DNA of 64,000 nt. Origin: Eopsaltria australis. Lineage: Eukaryota; Chordata; Aves; Passeriformes; Petroicidae. Location: positions 3,721,001 through 3,785,000 of the forward strand of contig JAVTVJ010000143.1 in NCBI GenBank assembly GCA_034509425.1, in the 5' to 3' direction. Shown piece after piece: positions 22,791 through 34,200 of the stretch; position 1 is the stretch's first letter; each line of letters opens with the position of its first letter. Position numbers and translations under genes: made by a program. Under the pieces are notes generated by a model that saw only the letters and a program-made list of their open reading frames with translations, did no database searches and had not been told where the DNA came from.

Positions 22791-23395
22791 GAAGACAAAG
22801 AGCCAGCTCTTGCTCATCTGCACTTTACTATTGCACCCTCTAAACTGTACCACCAAGTCTGAGGCTAGGCACTCTCCTTCCCAAAGTGTGCCATCACATA
22901 CTTCTCCAGGAAAAGCTCAGCTCACAACTGGAGAAGTCCAGCAACTGCTCCCACACAAAAAGTGCCAGGACAGAAAGCTGATGCTTGCCTTCCTTCTCCA
23001 TGCAGTCTACAAGCTGCACTAGCAACTCTGGGGATATGTGCTTTCCTTCCCACCTAAATGTACTATCATGTTATTTACTCTCACCAGAATCCAGTTCAAA
23101 AATTGAAAACATCCAGGGGCTGCTTGCATACAAACGTTTCCAGGGCAGAAAGATATTGCTGGCACCTTTTCCCTGTACACTGTCAACTGCACTGCCAATA
23201 CTGGGGGCCATGCACTTTCCTTGCCAACTAAACTATCACACATGATCACTCTGGAGAGAGACCATCTCCAAGACAGAAAACATCCAGCAACTGCTCCCAC
23301 ATGAAAGGCTGAAGGACAGCCCTGGACTTCACTTTGCCCTGCAGCCCATGAATTGCATCATGAACACTGTGGTTACGTGGTTATTCCCACCTAAA
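22791..23395 (+). repeat. ~172-bp tandem repeat, block B forward part
   Basis: Three monomers and a partial one lie in plus orientation, with the anchor at 22936, 23110 and 23282 (pitch 174 and 172 bp). Typical landmarks recur: gtccagcaactgctcccacac, gtgccaggacagaaagctg, ctttccttcccacctaaatg and ttatttactctcaccag. The unit of 22936 is the best preserved. Confidence 0.8.
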
Positions 23396-23697
23396 CCAAC
23401 TGTTGGGAAACTTACCCATCTGACCACCCAGGAGCCACTCTGGCAGTCACGCTCCCACCTCCAGATACTTTAATTGCTGGGACTGAGGCCCCTTCACAAA
23501 GGGAGCACCAGTGATCCCATGGGTGCCCCTCTTGACTCCCTGCACTCACACAGTTAGACAAGGTTTCCTTACTGGATCGACCCCCAGTTTCCCATAGGTG
23601 ACCCCCAGATATCTGGGCCAAGTGTTCCCTCTGGGCAGGGTGGGGGCTCACAGAGTGTGGCGTGGCGTGGGGGGAAGGACTGTTGGGGGTATTACAA
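23396..23697. other. GC-rich spacer between repeat blocks B and C
   Basis: It is not homologous to the monomer. It has a perfect 14-bp palindrome CCCAGATATCTGGG near 23607 and a tgggggctc string near 23641 that recalls a retroviral proline primer-binding site for only nine bases; I do not accept it as one. Confidence 0.45.
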
Positions 23698-23860
23698 GTG
23701 GAAGTGGAAGGCAACAGCTTTCTGTCCTGTCCAATTTACTGTGGGAGCAGCCACTGAACATTTACAATTTTAGAGCTGGGCTCCTGAATGAGAGTATGAG
23801 GGTGGGAAGGAAGGCATATAGTGCCAGTGTTGGTGGGACACTTCGGAAGATAACTCCAGA
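23698..23860 (-). repeat. ~172-bp repeat monomer, inverted, block C
   Basis: Read on the minus strand it has the landmarks gctctaaaattgtaaatgttcag, the anchor at about 23743-23764, and a ggacagaaagctgttgcc end. It then meets a forward monomer head to head, as in block B. Confidence 0.65.
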
Positions 23861-24340
23861 AATAGTGGATTTGCCCAGCCAACTAAATGTACAATGGCAC
23901 TCTGTAAATCACCACAAGTGTAACTCCAAACCTGAAAACCTCCAGTGACTGCTCCTACACAAAATTCACCAGGACAGAAAGCTGTTTCTTTGCCTTCACC
24001 TTCCCCTTGCAGCCTACAAACTGCACGACCAACACTGAGGCTCTGTGCTTTCCTTCCCACCTCCATGTACTATCACATTATTTACTCTCAGCAGAGCCCA
24101 GCTCCAAAATTGATAGCACCCAGGCACTGCTACCACACAAAAGACAGATCTTGCCGGCCTTTACATTCCTGCTGTCCCTGTTCCACAGCACCACTAGATG
24201 GGGCGATGCACTTGCCTAGTAAACTAAATGTACCCTGGCACCAAATCAAACCAAACATAGCTCCAAAATGGAAAATGTCCAGGCACTGCTCCCCACAAAA
24301 AAAGGTTCCAGGACAGAGAGCTGTTGCTGGATCTAGGTCT
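23861..24340 (+). repeat. ~172-bp tandem repeat, block C forward part
   Basis: The anchor recurs at 23941, 24119 and 24277 (pitch 178 and 158 bp). Landmarks: tccaaa.ctgaaaa, caggacagaaagctg, ccttgcagcctacaaactgcac, gtgctttccttcccacc, and a ccactagatgggg variant. The array fades after a final ggacagagagctgttgctgg. Confidence 0.8.
24191..24204 (+). promoter_or_regulatory. CTCF-like motif in repeat block C
   Basis: CCACTAGATGGGGC matches the CTCF core except for one base in the GGC. It has the same position in the monomer as the site at 20250. Confidence 0.35.
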
Positions 24341-25751
24341 GCACAGAAAGTGATCTGGGGGATGAAAAGTGAACAAACGTGTACGTGGGGGTCACTGGGT
24401 TGTGAAGAAGGGCACTCAGAGGACCATGGGGTACACAGGATGGCACTTGGTTCTCAAATCCACTAAAATGTTATTGCAGCAGTGCTTAATTTGATAATTC
24501 CAGTTCTTAAACCAAATGCTTTCTGTAAAACACAATTCTTATTGTAGGCATGGCCATCCATAGTATCCTGATTTTCAAGAACAAGACTTTTAGGACTAAA
24601 GAACAAAGGAACTCAACAATGAACTGAGGTTGTGTGGAATAACATGCTGCAAAGAAGTCCACTGGAAAGCAAGATCAGAGCCCTGAAAGCCACCTGTGGT
24701 TAGCCTAAAATTGTTGATGGATTTACAGTTGCTGTTTTAATTTGTAGTGTGTAAAAACCAGTGTTCATAAAAACTACCAAACAGCTGTGATGCTTTCAAA
24801 AAACACAATTGGATTTTCATATATCATGTTTCATTCTAACCAAAATACTTTTTGTGAAGTTTAGGTAGGGAGCAACTGAGAGCACTTACTGCACATTAAT
24901 TGTTACTGGTATATGTAAAACTGTATGTCATAGACTGCTTTGAAGAATTAAAACTATGGTTGCATAGATGTGGGCAAAAGCTCCAGAGAAACTTTGCCAC
25001 AAATAATAATTTGCATTTCAAAATTAATCCACTTCAGCAAATGCTTGTACTCTTTCCAGAACTGCTTCTTTCAAATGCAAAGGTTACTTGAACCTACCTT
25101 CAAAAGGGCTAGTAGAAGAAAATTCAAACTTACATACATGAGAAGTTGTAGAAAGTGAACTTGGATTTCAGTGAAGTGAGTATTTTCCCTGAAAATTCTT
25201 CGTAATAAAAATTATACTCATTCTGCCATATAACAAAATTGATATCATGTGAGCAATTGCAATTCCCCAATACAGCACAAAGAAAAGTAATAAATGATTG
25301 CAGTGAATGCTTTTTTGGCTCAAAAAACCTAAATATACCACGTATATATGGATTGATAAATTTGCATAGATGAGATTAATAGGTAAGGAAGGTAGCTGCT
25401 TGATAAATAATTCAGAATAGAGTCTTTTTTATTTGTTAACTTGGTTGAGTGGACATATTCAATCCAGACAAATAGAGAGGATTGAATTGTTCTTTTCGGA
25501 TGACATAATGAATTCCAGCATATCTGAGATATGCAGTGATTTAGGATACAATGGATCAGAAGATCTTTTTCTTATAGAATGTAAGAAAATTTTCTGTGTT
25601 ACTCCAAAGTATAGGAACCTAACTGGGAAATGTACCTAAACAATTTATTTTAAAAAGCCATGAAATGGGGCAGAATTTAATGCTTCACAGGGTAGTATCT
25701 CATGAGCTATAGAAAAAATATGAAGAAAATAACCACCCACCCAATCATTCC
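24341..25751. other. Unassigned AT-rich sequence
   Basis: No gene or repeat family is recognised. A short plus-strand frame at 25433-25639 has no splice context. Confidence 0.5.
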
Positions 25752-25861
25752 CCCAAATCCCAAGTTTTCAGGATAGTTATGAAAGTTATGTCAGGACTTC
25801 CACTCTTTCATAACTTTCCTGACATAACTTTCGTAACTATCCTGAAAACTTGGGAGTTGGG
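25752..25861. repeat. Long near-perfect inverted repeat (45-bp arms, 20-nt loop)
   Basis: The left arm at 25752-25796 pairs with the right arm at 25817-25861 with two mismatches. The inner 39 bp (25758-25796 against 25817-25855) has only one. The loop is 25797-25816. As RNA it would give a stem of about 45 bp with a 20-nt loop, in the size range of a microRNA precursor or MITE-derived hairpin. I see no match to a known microRNA seed and do not name it. Confidence 0.85.
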
Positions 25862-25877
25862 AGGACTATATCTATGG

Positions 25878-25956
25878 TTTAGGGTTTTAGGGGTTTTTTT
25901 TTGTGGGTTTTTTTTTGTTTTGTTTTGGGTTTTTTTTGGGTTTTTTTTTTTTGTTA
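25878..25956 (+). repeat. T/G low-complexity tract
   Basis: Runs of T with G spacers directly follow the long inverted repeat. It begins with ttagggttttagggg, which looks telomere-like for two units only and is probably chance. Confidence 0.85.
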
Positions 25957-28003
25957 ACTTTTGAGGTATTTTTCTTACCCCTTGCATTGTGTCTGTACGT
26001 CTCTGTTCTTGTGATTCATATGTTTTGTTTCTTTGCCCTCTGGTCCCTTGGCACTTAATTTTTGCTGTCATCTATATCACAGTTTCTCTCCCTTGCCTTA
26101 CAGTTAGATTAGCTCTTTCTCGTTCAGCTCCTTGTGCTTTGAAAACTACTCCTGCAGTGTTCCCTTCCTCCTTTCCCTAAGTGAAAATCACCTCTACAGC
26201 TGGAAAACAGATCTTCACAGGGCTGGAACTTGTCTACATTATTAGGACAGTATCTCCTTTTAAAGGAGTAATTACATTCACAAAACATAAGTAAATGCCT
26301 GCATACAGAAATCTGCATTCCAGTACCTTAACTCATGCTGTGAGTGTGGCATACAACACTGGGAAAAGCTAGAATTAAAGCCTGCTTGTGCAGCCATAGT
26401 TTGGTCCATTGATTATGTTGCAGTAAGGTCTGGCATTGCTGCACCACTGACTATCCTCACAGGCCTTATGTTATTCATGAGCTGGATATTCATGAGCTGT
26501 TGTAGTTTGTTTCCTGCCAAGTGTCCAATCTTTCTACAGACTATAAAAAGTTAATTTTCTTAATGAGATTTTCTTCACAGCTCTGTATTCTTCAATTCCC
26601 TTAATAACTTCCTTATCTCCTACATTTAATAACTGCCTTCTGAATGGCCTCTCTGACATGAAATATGAACACTGTGTGGAAGAAAGTGATGATGGTCAGT
26701 CCCACAGCAGAGCAGTGCCAACCTAAACACAGGGCTGTTTTGTTCTTGTGACAGTCTCTAGTCTTGCTCACCTCTCCCAGCCTTACCTGTCCTATTGCCA
26801 ACAGTCTCAGTCACTGCATAACCCTGCTGCATTTTGATGAAGCTTATCCACGTATTTTCTTACTGCTTTGCCTCTAGTCTTCCCAGTCTGTCAGTGATCC
26901 TGTTTCAGCTTCAGCCTGCCCCTCCCTGTTCACTGTGTAGCCAGGTCACCCTCTCCTGCTCATTCTGCCTTGCCAGCCTCCACTCCCCACTGGGCAGTTC
27001 AAAGGTGGGCAGTGGACCAGTGAGGGATGGATCAATTCCAGCACGTTGTGACTAAGCAGGTGCTCACCACTGGGAGCCGCTGGCAGTGTCAGCTCCCACG
27101 AGATCCTCCAGGACCTGCCTGCCTAAGCCTTTAATCCTTTTCCAGCAGTCATAAAACTCCAGTTTGGTCAAATACTCCCCTAAGCCAGACAAGGCTTGAG
27201 CCGCTGAGGGCTTTGAGAAGCTAAAATGCTCCTCAGATTCTCATTGCTAGGGCATAGGGAAATGACCTTCTGAAATTCCCTGCTTAGTGGAAACTCTTTT
27301 GTTCGTATCACCACAATGGAGCTGGGTAGAATTGCCAAAGCTTGGCATGCACACTAATGGATCTTTGGCAGGAGTGAATAGCAAGGAAGGGTATCTGCAG
27401 CAGCAATTGTACTTCTATTTCACTTACACTGAACTATCAATTGCTTAGTTTTTGAATCTCAGCTCATTTAAGCAGTAATAAGTCTTCCAAGACAAGGTTG
27501 AAAATTATAAATAAAAAGTGTTTTCATTTGAGCGCATCATTAAGCATACTGCTAATGAGGTGGATTATCAGTGCAGTATGCACAATAACACCATCAAACA
27601 AAACTTTACTCTTTAAGAAGCAGACCAGTCTTCACTACTTTGAGTTACAGGAATAAAAAATGTGTTCTGTCTTTCTATATGCTGTCAGAATTCAAACCTC
27701 CCTTGGAGCATTCAGGTTGACCACTTAGAGTAGAAAACCAACGGAGAGAGCAGAGCTTGTGTCCCTCTGGAGATTTGACTGGTTCACAAAGATGAGCCTG
27801 GACTATGCGTGATCGTAAGGCCAAGGCTTGCAGTGAGACTGTTGTCTGCCTGCCCTGTTTCTGCATACTCCTCATGTACCAGCTAAGTGGCCTCTAAATT
27901 TTGCCTTTTTTCAGTGCTCAGGAATGTAGATTCCACATTTTCTATTAAACTCACACAAAAATGCAATGCTTTATGTTTTGGGTTTGATTTCTGGAACGCT
28001 AAC
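25957..28003. other. Unassigned sequence, presumed 3' flank or intron of the ELF5 relic
   Basis: Searching the minus strand by eye for ETS-domain exons gave nothing solid. A 66-codon minus-strand frame at 27675-27875 has a few ETS-like residues but lacks an acceptor, and is rejected. Confidence 0.45.
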
Positions 28004-28234
28004 CATGCGTCCTGCTATTGTGTAAGATGAAATACAAGTATTCTCCACAAAAGTCTGCAGCATCCATGAACTATTCCTGGGTCATGCTGCACAACTGCAA
28101 ACCATTATTAAAGTGGGAAAAGGAAATGCATTTGGCATCTAGTTTGTACTGGTCACAGGAAAACTGCAACCACTCACAGATCTTGTGCTCATGCCAGTAC
28201 TCTGGGTGGATGGATGTCCAGAAAGAATTAGAAT
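28004..28234 (-). pseudogene. ELF5: ELF5 Pointed-domain exon, decayed
   Basis: ELF5 is an epithelial ETS transcription factor with an N-terminal Pointed (SAM_PNT) domain and a C-terminal ETS DNA-binding domain. This minus-strand exon reads nearly the whole Pointed domain: [10 protein letters not shown], then [19 protein letters not shown], then [10 protein letters not shown] and CGEYLYFIL. As I recall mammalian ELF5, these segments are almost identical, and they fit ELF5 better than EHF or ELF3. An acceptor (gttacag) precedes 28234 and the exon is phase 1 at both ends, so this is the intron-bearing gene and not a processed copy. Damage: in-frame TAG at 28073-28071 where glutamate is expected; WEW reads CEW, losing a conserved core tryptophan; one codon is missing before GLQL; and the donor is a weak gttagc. 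I infer a unitary pseudogene, though a sequencing error cannot explain all four changes. Confidence 0.88.
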
Positions 28235-31200
28235 CTGTAACATATTTGACAAGAAAGAAACACTGCAATGAAAAATTCACATAAACATATTTCAAGCAAA
28301 ACCAATCCTTTGCTTTCTCCTTACTGCAGTCTTCCTTCCTTATTCCTCCAGAGCACATCAAGGCCTGTGTTTTGCATTTTTCTGCTTTCTATTGTACAGC
28401 TTTTTGTACTTCATTTTGTGTGAGATATTTCAAGAGAAAGTGTTTCACGTGGAAATAAAAAGAAAAACTTCCTCTTAAAACTGCAATAAAATTTTTTTTT
28501 AAATGTCAAAGAAAAGAATTTGTGAGAATTTAGAACTCTGTACTAAAAAGCAGTGATGTGTTCCTAGGCTGAAATAACTTGACTCTGAGATGGGAAAGTG
28601 CTCAGTCAAAGCCACCTAGCTACTCTTTATGGCAGATAGATAACTTACATTAATTTATTACAAATTTTCATATAATTCCATCAAGTTATTTCACTCATTT
28701 AATCTAAAAGAATGTTAATACCATCATAGGGAATATTTTTTTTTAGATTAGAAAATGAAAAATCTATTGCTCTCAATACACATCACTGGACAAAGATCTT
28801 CCAAGTAACCCTGCCAGATTATTATATCCTAAAAGCACTTAGCCAATTAAATTCCAAATTTTTTAACAGGTTTCTCTCCTCAGCAATGCAGTTACCAGGA
28901 AAATGGGTAGAAATATGTGTATATTTGCAATAAACTTTTTTTTTTTGCTAGAAAAAACAATTTTATATATACTGCAGCTAACAAGCATAATTTGTGACTC
29001 AAGCACTTATTTTTTTCGTAGAATCAAAACACAGGCTTTTGTTATTGTATTTTTAGCTTTTTAAGAATGACTAGTAATTTCTTTCAGTTTTGATTCTTAA
29101 GTGGTCACAGGAATAAAGACTTGAAAAATTACTGCTTTAGAAGCTTTAAGGAATCTAAATTACATTTGAATATATTATCTGTAGTATTCATTATATTACT
29201 TGATTAGGGCAGTTGCACAACAGTAAATAGCAAAAGAAAGGCCATCAAAGATGTGAATGAAAGTAGTGTAAAGAAATCTGAAAATGCTTAATTGTTTTCA
29301 CATCTCACAGCATCTTACACTTGACCTCTATTTCACAATTTCTTAGTCCAATCATCCATTATTCACAATATGTTTCGAATGAATCCAGAACATTTATTTT
29401 AGGCATTGCTTACATGAAATTGTAATTCCAAATGGGTTATGATAGCACTGCAAGTCAAGTGAAGAGTGTCTGTCTAGATAGCGAGTTCAGAGTGCAAAAT
29501 GACACAAATAGGCTGGAGGAGTTTCCAGAGTAAAATTAATTCAAAGGGCTTGAAATTGTGACAGAATAACTGTAATATGGATCTTGCATCCTACATGGCT
29601 TCTGTAAAGTAATTAATACTTCTGATTACTTTAATTACAACTCCTAAATGTTGACAGAGGGATTTGTGGTTGCTTTCATGAATCATTCCCATGCTATAAA
29701 TATCTTCATATGTGTATGCACATATGGAGTTAATGTAATATAGTACATGCTGTGTTTTAAAACCTGAGATGCTACTGTGACATTGTAGCAAAGCCAAGAG
29801 GTGGGCAGAGGATTTTGGAGGTACGAATGGCTGAGCAAATAACATCTCTTTTCACAAATGTTAAAAGTTTAACAGCAGTGGGGGAAAAAAGGATAAAGGC
29901 AATATATAAACTTTGTAAGATGAATTGTGACAATGAAAAAAAATAATTTATTTGAATGTCACCAGAGAGTATGATAAGAAAGAAAGTGAATGGAAGGTCT
30001 TGTATGTCCTTGTCTCGTGATTGCACCAAGGCCACAATTGTAGAGGAATAATATAAATTTAAGTAAGTCATATAATTTATTTATGTTCCTGGTACATGTT
30101 GCCAAATCTACCTCCTTGGCTGCCCCACTGATGTGGCAGATCTGCACTGGGAACTGGTGCTCCTTTTGAGCAGAATGTCAGCTCAGGCAGATGTTGCAGG
30201 GCAGAAGGACAGACTAAAAGCCGAGATGCTGTTCCTGCTAATTTGCTTCAAAAACAATATAGAAGAAAACTACTGTCTACCAAAGCTAGTGGAGAGCTAT
30301 GAAGTTGTTAAGAATTGTAAACATAAATTTAAAAAGATGAGTGTTTTGTATTTTGAATGGCTGTTTTGTATTTCTCTAGCTCACATGCCCTTGTGCTGCT
30401 TACTGATACTGTAAATGTGAAAATCAGGGAATGACCAGCAATTGAAGTTAGGGAACTTACAAAGGGTCACAGTAATAAAGTTTAAAGCTAAAGTTTTGCC
30501 ATCTCTAAGAGACTGTGGCTCCTCTTTCTTGTGGCAAAGATAGAAACAAATGTGGGATGTGCCCTTTTTTGTTCTCCTTTGACATGAACAATACAAGCTT
30601 TTTTCATTCTCACCTAAACTATGGGCAGCACTCATTTAAAGAAAAAACTCATCTGTCTGTCCTTCAAACTACTAAACTGCTAAGTAAAGGCAAGACAGGC
30701 ATGGGAAAGCTGCTTAGATTGAAATATATTCACAGAGGAAAAGCTGAAGAAATCTGGGACTAGGAAGCTGACTGAAGGAGAATAGCACTTAGTTAAGTAC
30801 TCATATGGTTCTCACAGATGATTAAAAAGCAGATGGCTGTGTGAGCTAACAGCCTGGGTCCTCTGGGTTTGCTGTTCAGCAAAAGTGTCCAGGGAAAAGG
30901 AAAGGGAAACTGAAGGCTCTCTTCCCCAGACTGTACCTGCCTGCCACTGAGCCCAGCCTGATTTTAGTCAGTCTGAGTATTGGCTTGGATTTTTGAAGGG
31001 AAGTTTTGGAAGCCTGCCTCGTTCATCAAAAATAATTTATGGTGCTACCACAGAGGCAAGAGGGCTCCTCATTATTGTTTCCTGCATTTTATGAGTTGGA
31101 ACTCTTCCTGAAATAATTTAAGAATTGCAGACATAATAATTAGAATTTTATAATAATAGATCTCGTCAGTTGAAATCTGTATTTTATCTAGGTTTTGGTA

Positions 31201-34200
31201 AAGTGCCTCTTCCTCAGTAAATACTGAGGAAATTTTTCTGGTCACCAGCTGAAAATAAAACATGGAAAACAGCAATAAAGAAAGCTTTAAGTGCTTTAAG
31301 TTTAAATGGTAAAATTCTTTAGAATATCTTACAGCCTGAATAAGAGTGTCAACATCTTTAAAACTTGAGCTGAAACTGGAATCTTGGGAGATCAGGGAGT
31401 AAGACACCGAAGATTACTGAGCTGGAGATTCAGTGATGGCTACTGGGTTGATATAGGGAGCAATATTTTAATTCTTTCTCAGTGTCATTTAAGAAAATAA
31501 GAATGCCACTGTTGTGCCAGACTGAAAGTTCATGGATGAGTGCATCTGTGACCAAAACTGAAGGCTGCAAGAATAGCAGAGGCTGCAAGAAAACTTTCTC
31601 TGACTCCTCTCTCTGTCTTCAGCAGTTTGCCTCATTTATATAGTTTCAGTAATCTTAGGAGGCTTTTTATTTCATGGTTTTGTTCAATCTCATGTAAACC
31701 TTGTTCTGGTCCTGTAGTATGCAGCATGATTGCTAAAAGTAACTGCAACTTCCTGATGGCTCAGGCCACTGTCTGAGGTTGGTGGTGTAAGTGGAAAAGA
31801 TTACATTGACATTTGGTGTTATTGGTGCCCAGTTATATAGGCAGAGAACTTTCCTCGGTGCTCTTAAAAAGATTCAGTAGAAACAGGGATCACTCAAAAT
31901 ACTTATTGCGAGATGAGATCACTTCTGGCATGGGAATCATAGGGTCTTTCCATAAATTACACAATGTGGACATTGTCTGTTGACAAGTCTGATGGAGCTC
32001 TTTTCATGATTAACACTAGAGAATATAAAACCAAAAAACTTCATTAATTCCTCTGAGAGAAATTTTAAAAACTGCCAGGGAATTAAGTTCTGCTCTATTT
32101 TTAAGTACAGCTTTACTGAGGATACTAATATGTTTTAAGGAACTCTTTGGAAGCCCTCAGTTCGAAGTCTTCAGTTCATCTGTCACTAATAGCAGTCCTG
32201 GTTCCCTGTTTGGGTTTGCCATTCTGGCATCTGTAATAGAGCCAGAGACAGGGTGTTACTCTAAAAGTATTTGTCTCTCTTGAGCTAAATGACAGTGGGA
32301 ACAATCTGGAATTTCTCAGCTCTAGTACAATTTATTCTATAATGGCACCAAGAAGGAAACCTGGGCCAGCGTTTGTGCATTCCTTGAGCTCAAGAATTTA
32401 TCATTCAGTCTCTGTCTCACTGTGTGTGTTATGATTGCACCCCACTGCTTTTTCCTTGTTAATTTTGCAGAAAAGACTCCTGGAAAGAGAAGCTAGAAAA
32501 CACTCAGATGTGTTAAAAATAGCTATTTGGGCAATCAGACCATAGAAATTAAAGAAGAAAGGAGGGGAAAAGTAGAAAAACCTCATTCAGAGGCAGTAAT
32601 ATGACCAGTGTGTGAAATTGAAATGAAAGCATTTCAACTGAAGTTCCATTTTTGTTTTCTATTTTCCTGCCTACAGTTTTCAACTTTAACATTGTAACAA
32701 GGAACATGCTCTACTTCAGTTACTCTGTAACTGAGGTAGCCAAGGAAGGGTGTGTTGAACCAAAAATAGCGAGCAGATTGGGTTTGATATATCACTGGTA
32801 CTGGAATAATTCATTAAAGAGTGAACCTCCAGCTGTAAATATTATGTGGGATTTGCTGATCATTTTGCTCTGTACCTCATGAAGGTCAACAGCACTGAAT
32901 AATTTGTCTCTGATGACACACATATAGAGGACACAGACTTCAGAATACAGAGGATAGTACAAGCAGAACGCATGATCATAGCATAAAAACAAACATCATA
33001 AGCAGGTGCTAAGAGATTGTAATGGAGCTGCTGAAATATCGATAGTTACTTGCAAGAAACCTTGTCACACCAAGGCTTACTCCGTTTGCAAAACCTGAGA
33101 GATTACAGAAATTAGGTCAGTCCTAGTAGCTGTAAATTCTCATGAATTTTAGATTTTGAATTAGATCTTGCCCTAAATGGACCAGCAATAATTTTTGTCT
33201 ACTGCGGTTGGATAAATTCGTATCTTCTCCCACTTATTAGTTCAAACTGGCACAACCCCACTACTGTCATTCTCAAGTCAGTTTTGCATGCTGAATTATT
33301 CAAATGTAGTAGATAACCTCTCTGTTATACACTGAAATACAGTCAGGTGGGAATGGCCCTATCAGTTTATGAATTGTCTGTGTGCAGGGTTATAATCTGT
33401 GTTCTGGATTTTCATCACCTTTCTTCTGTCTGTACTACTTTTTCATGAGAATTCCCTTAACAGAAATTCCTCTTCTTATATTCAGAGCAATAATAAATGT
33501 TTCAGTAGAACTAGATAAGCAGAATAGATTTGTCTGAATCCTGATTTGATATAGCACTCTAGATAAAAGTTTTCATCCTTTTTTTTCTGCTAGAACAATT
33601 AAGCAAGTAGATTAAAACAGACTTTCTAGATTTCTTCATAAGAAATGCCTGATAAGATTATGAAGCTGGAATTCTGAGGATGCTTTGTGTTTTCTTCTCC
33701 AGCACTTTCAAGATATTGGTGCTGGAATGGCCAACTCACAAAGGCATCTGTGGTGAAGTGTCTGATTTCCATACAATGTACCACAGTCAGCACTGTGGAG
33801 CTCTGTTAAATCCCATTCTTGGTGCCTCTGCCAGTGAAGTGGGTCAAGGGGTGACTGAAGGAAGAATCCTGCATGTTTGAAGGATGTTTAGATGAAGTTC
33901 TGCCACGTGGGAACAAAAATTCACAGGAGACACTTGATGCTCTTGAAATATATTTAGAACAAAGTTTGCGCCAAATGAAAGTCATCTCCCGTTTTGAATC
34001 CACACTGGGCAAAATTGTTTATCCTAATGTAAATAATTTGACTGATTGATTGCACAGTTCCTTTTACTGTTTCTTTCTTTGAGTTTCAATTTTTGTCTTT
34101 GCCTCTCCTGAACAGTCATGGGTTTCCCTGTCCATGAAATTCCAGTATTAAGTTTTTTAATGAATTGGGGAGAATTTAAGGATTTGTTCAGCATAAAATG

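Noticed and set aside
23641..23650. tgggggctc resembling a tRNA-Pro primer-binding site
   Set aside because: Only nine bases agree, the following bases do not, and no LTR end precedes it.
22450..24466. Open frames of 68-173 codons across the tandem repeats
   Set aside because: They follow the repeat monomers on both strands, and the first part of the frame at 22450 is integrase and the rest satellite.
25871..25890. TTTAGGG-like pair at the start of the T/G tract
   Set aside because: Two imperfect units inside a low-complexity tract.
27675..27875. 66-codon minus-strand frame with HLCEPVKSPEG, faintly like the ETS-domain start
   Set aside because: Only scattered residues agree, four or more codons would be missing, no acceptor precedes it and it lies too close to the Pointed exon.
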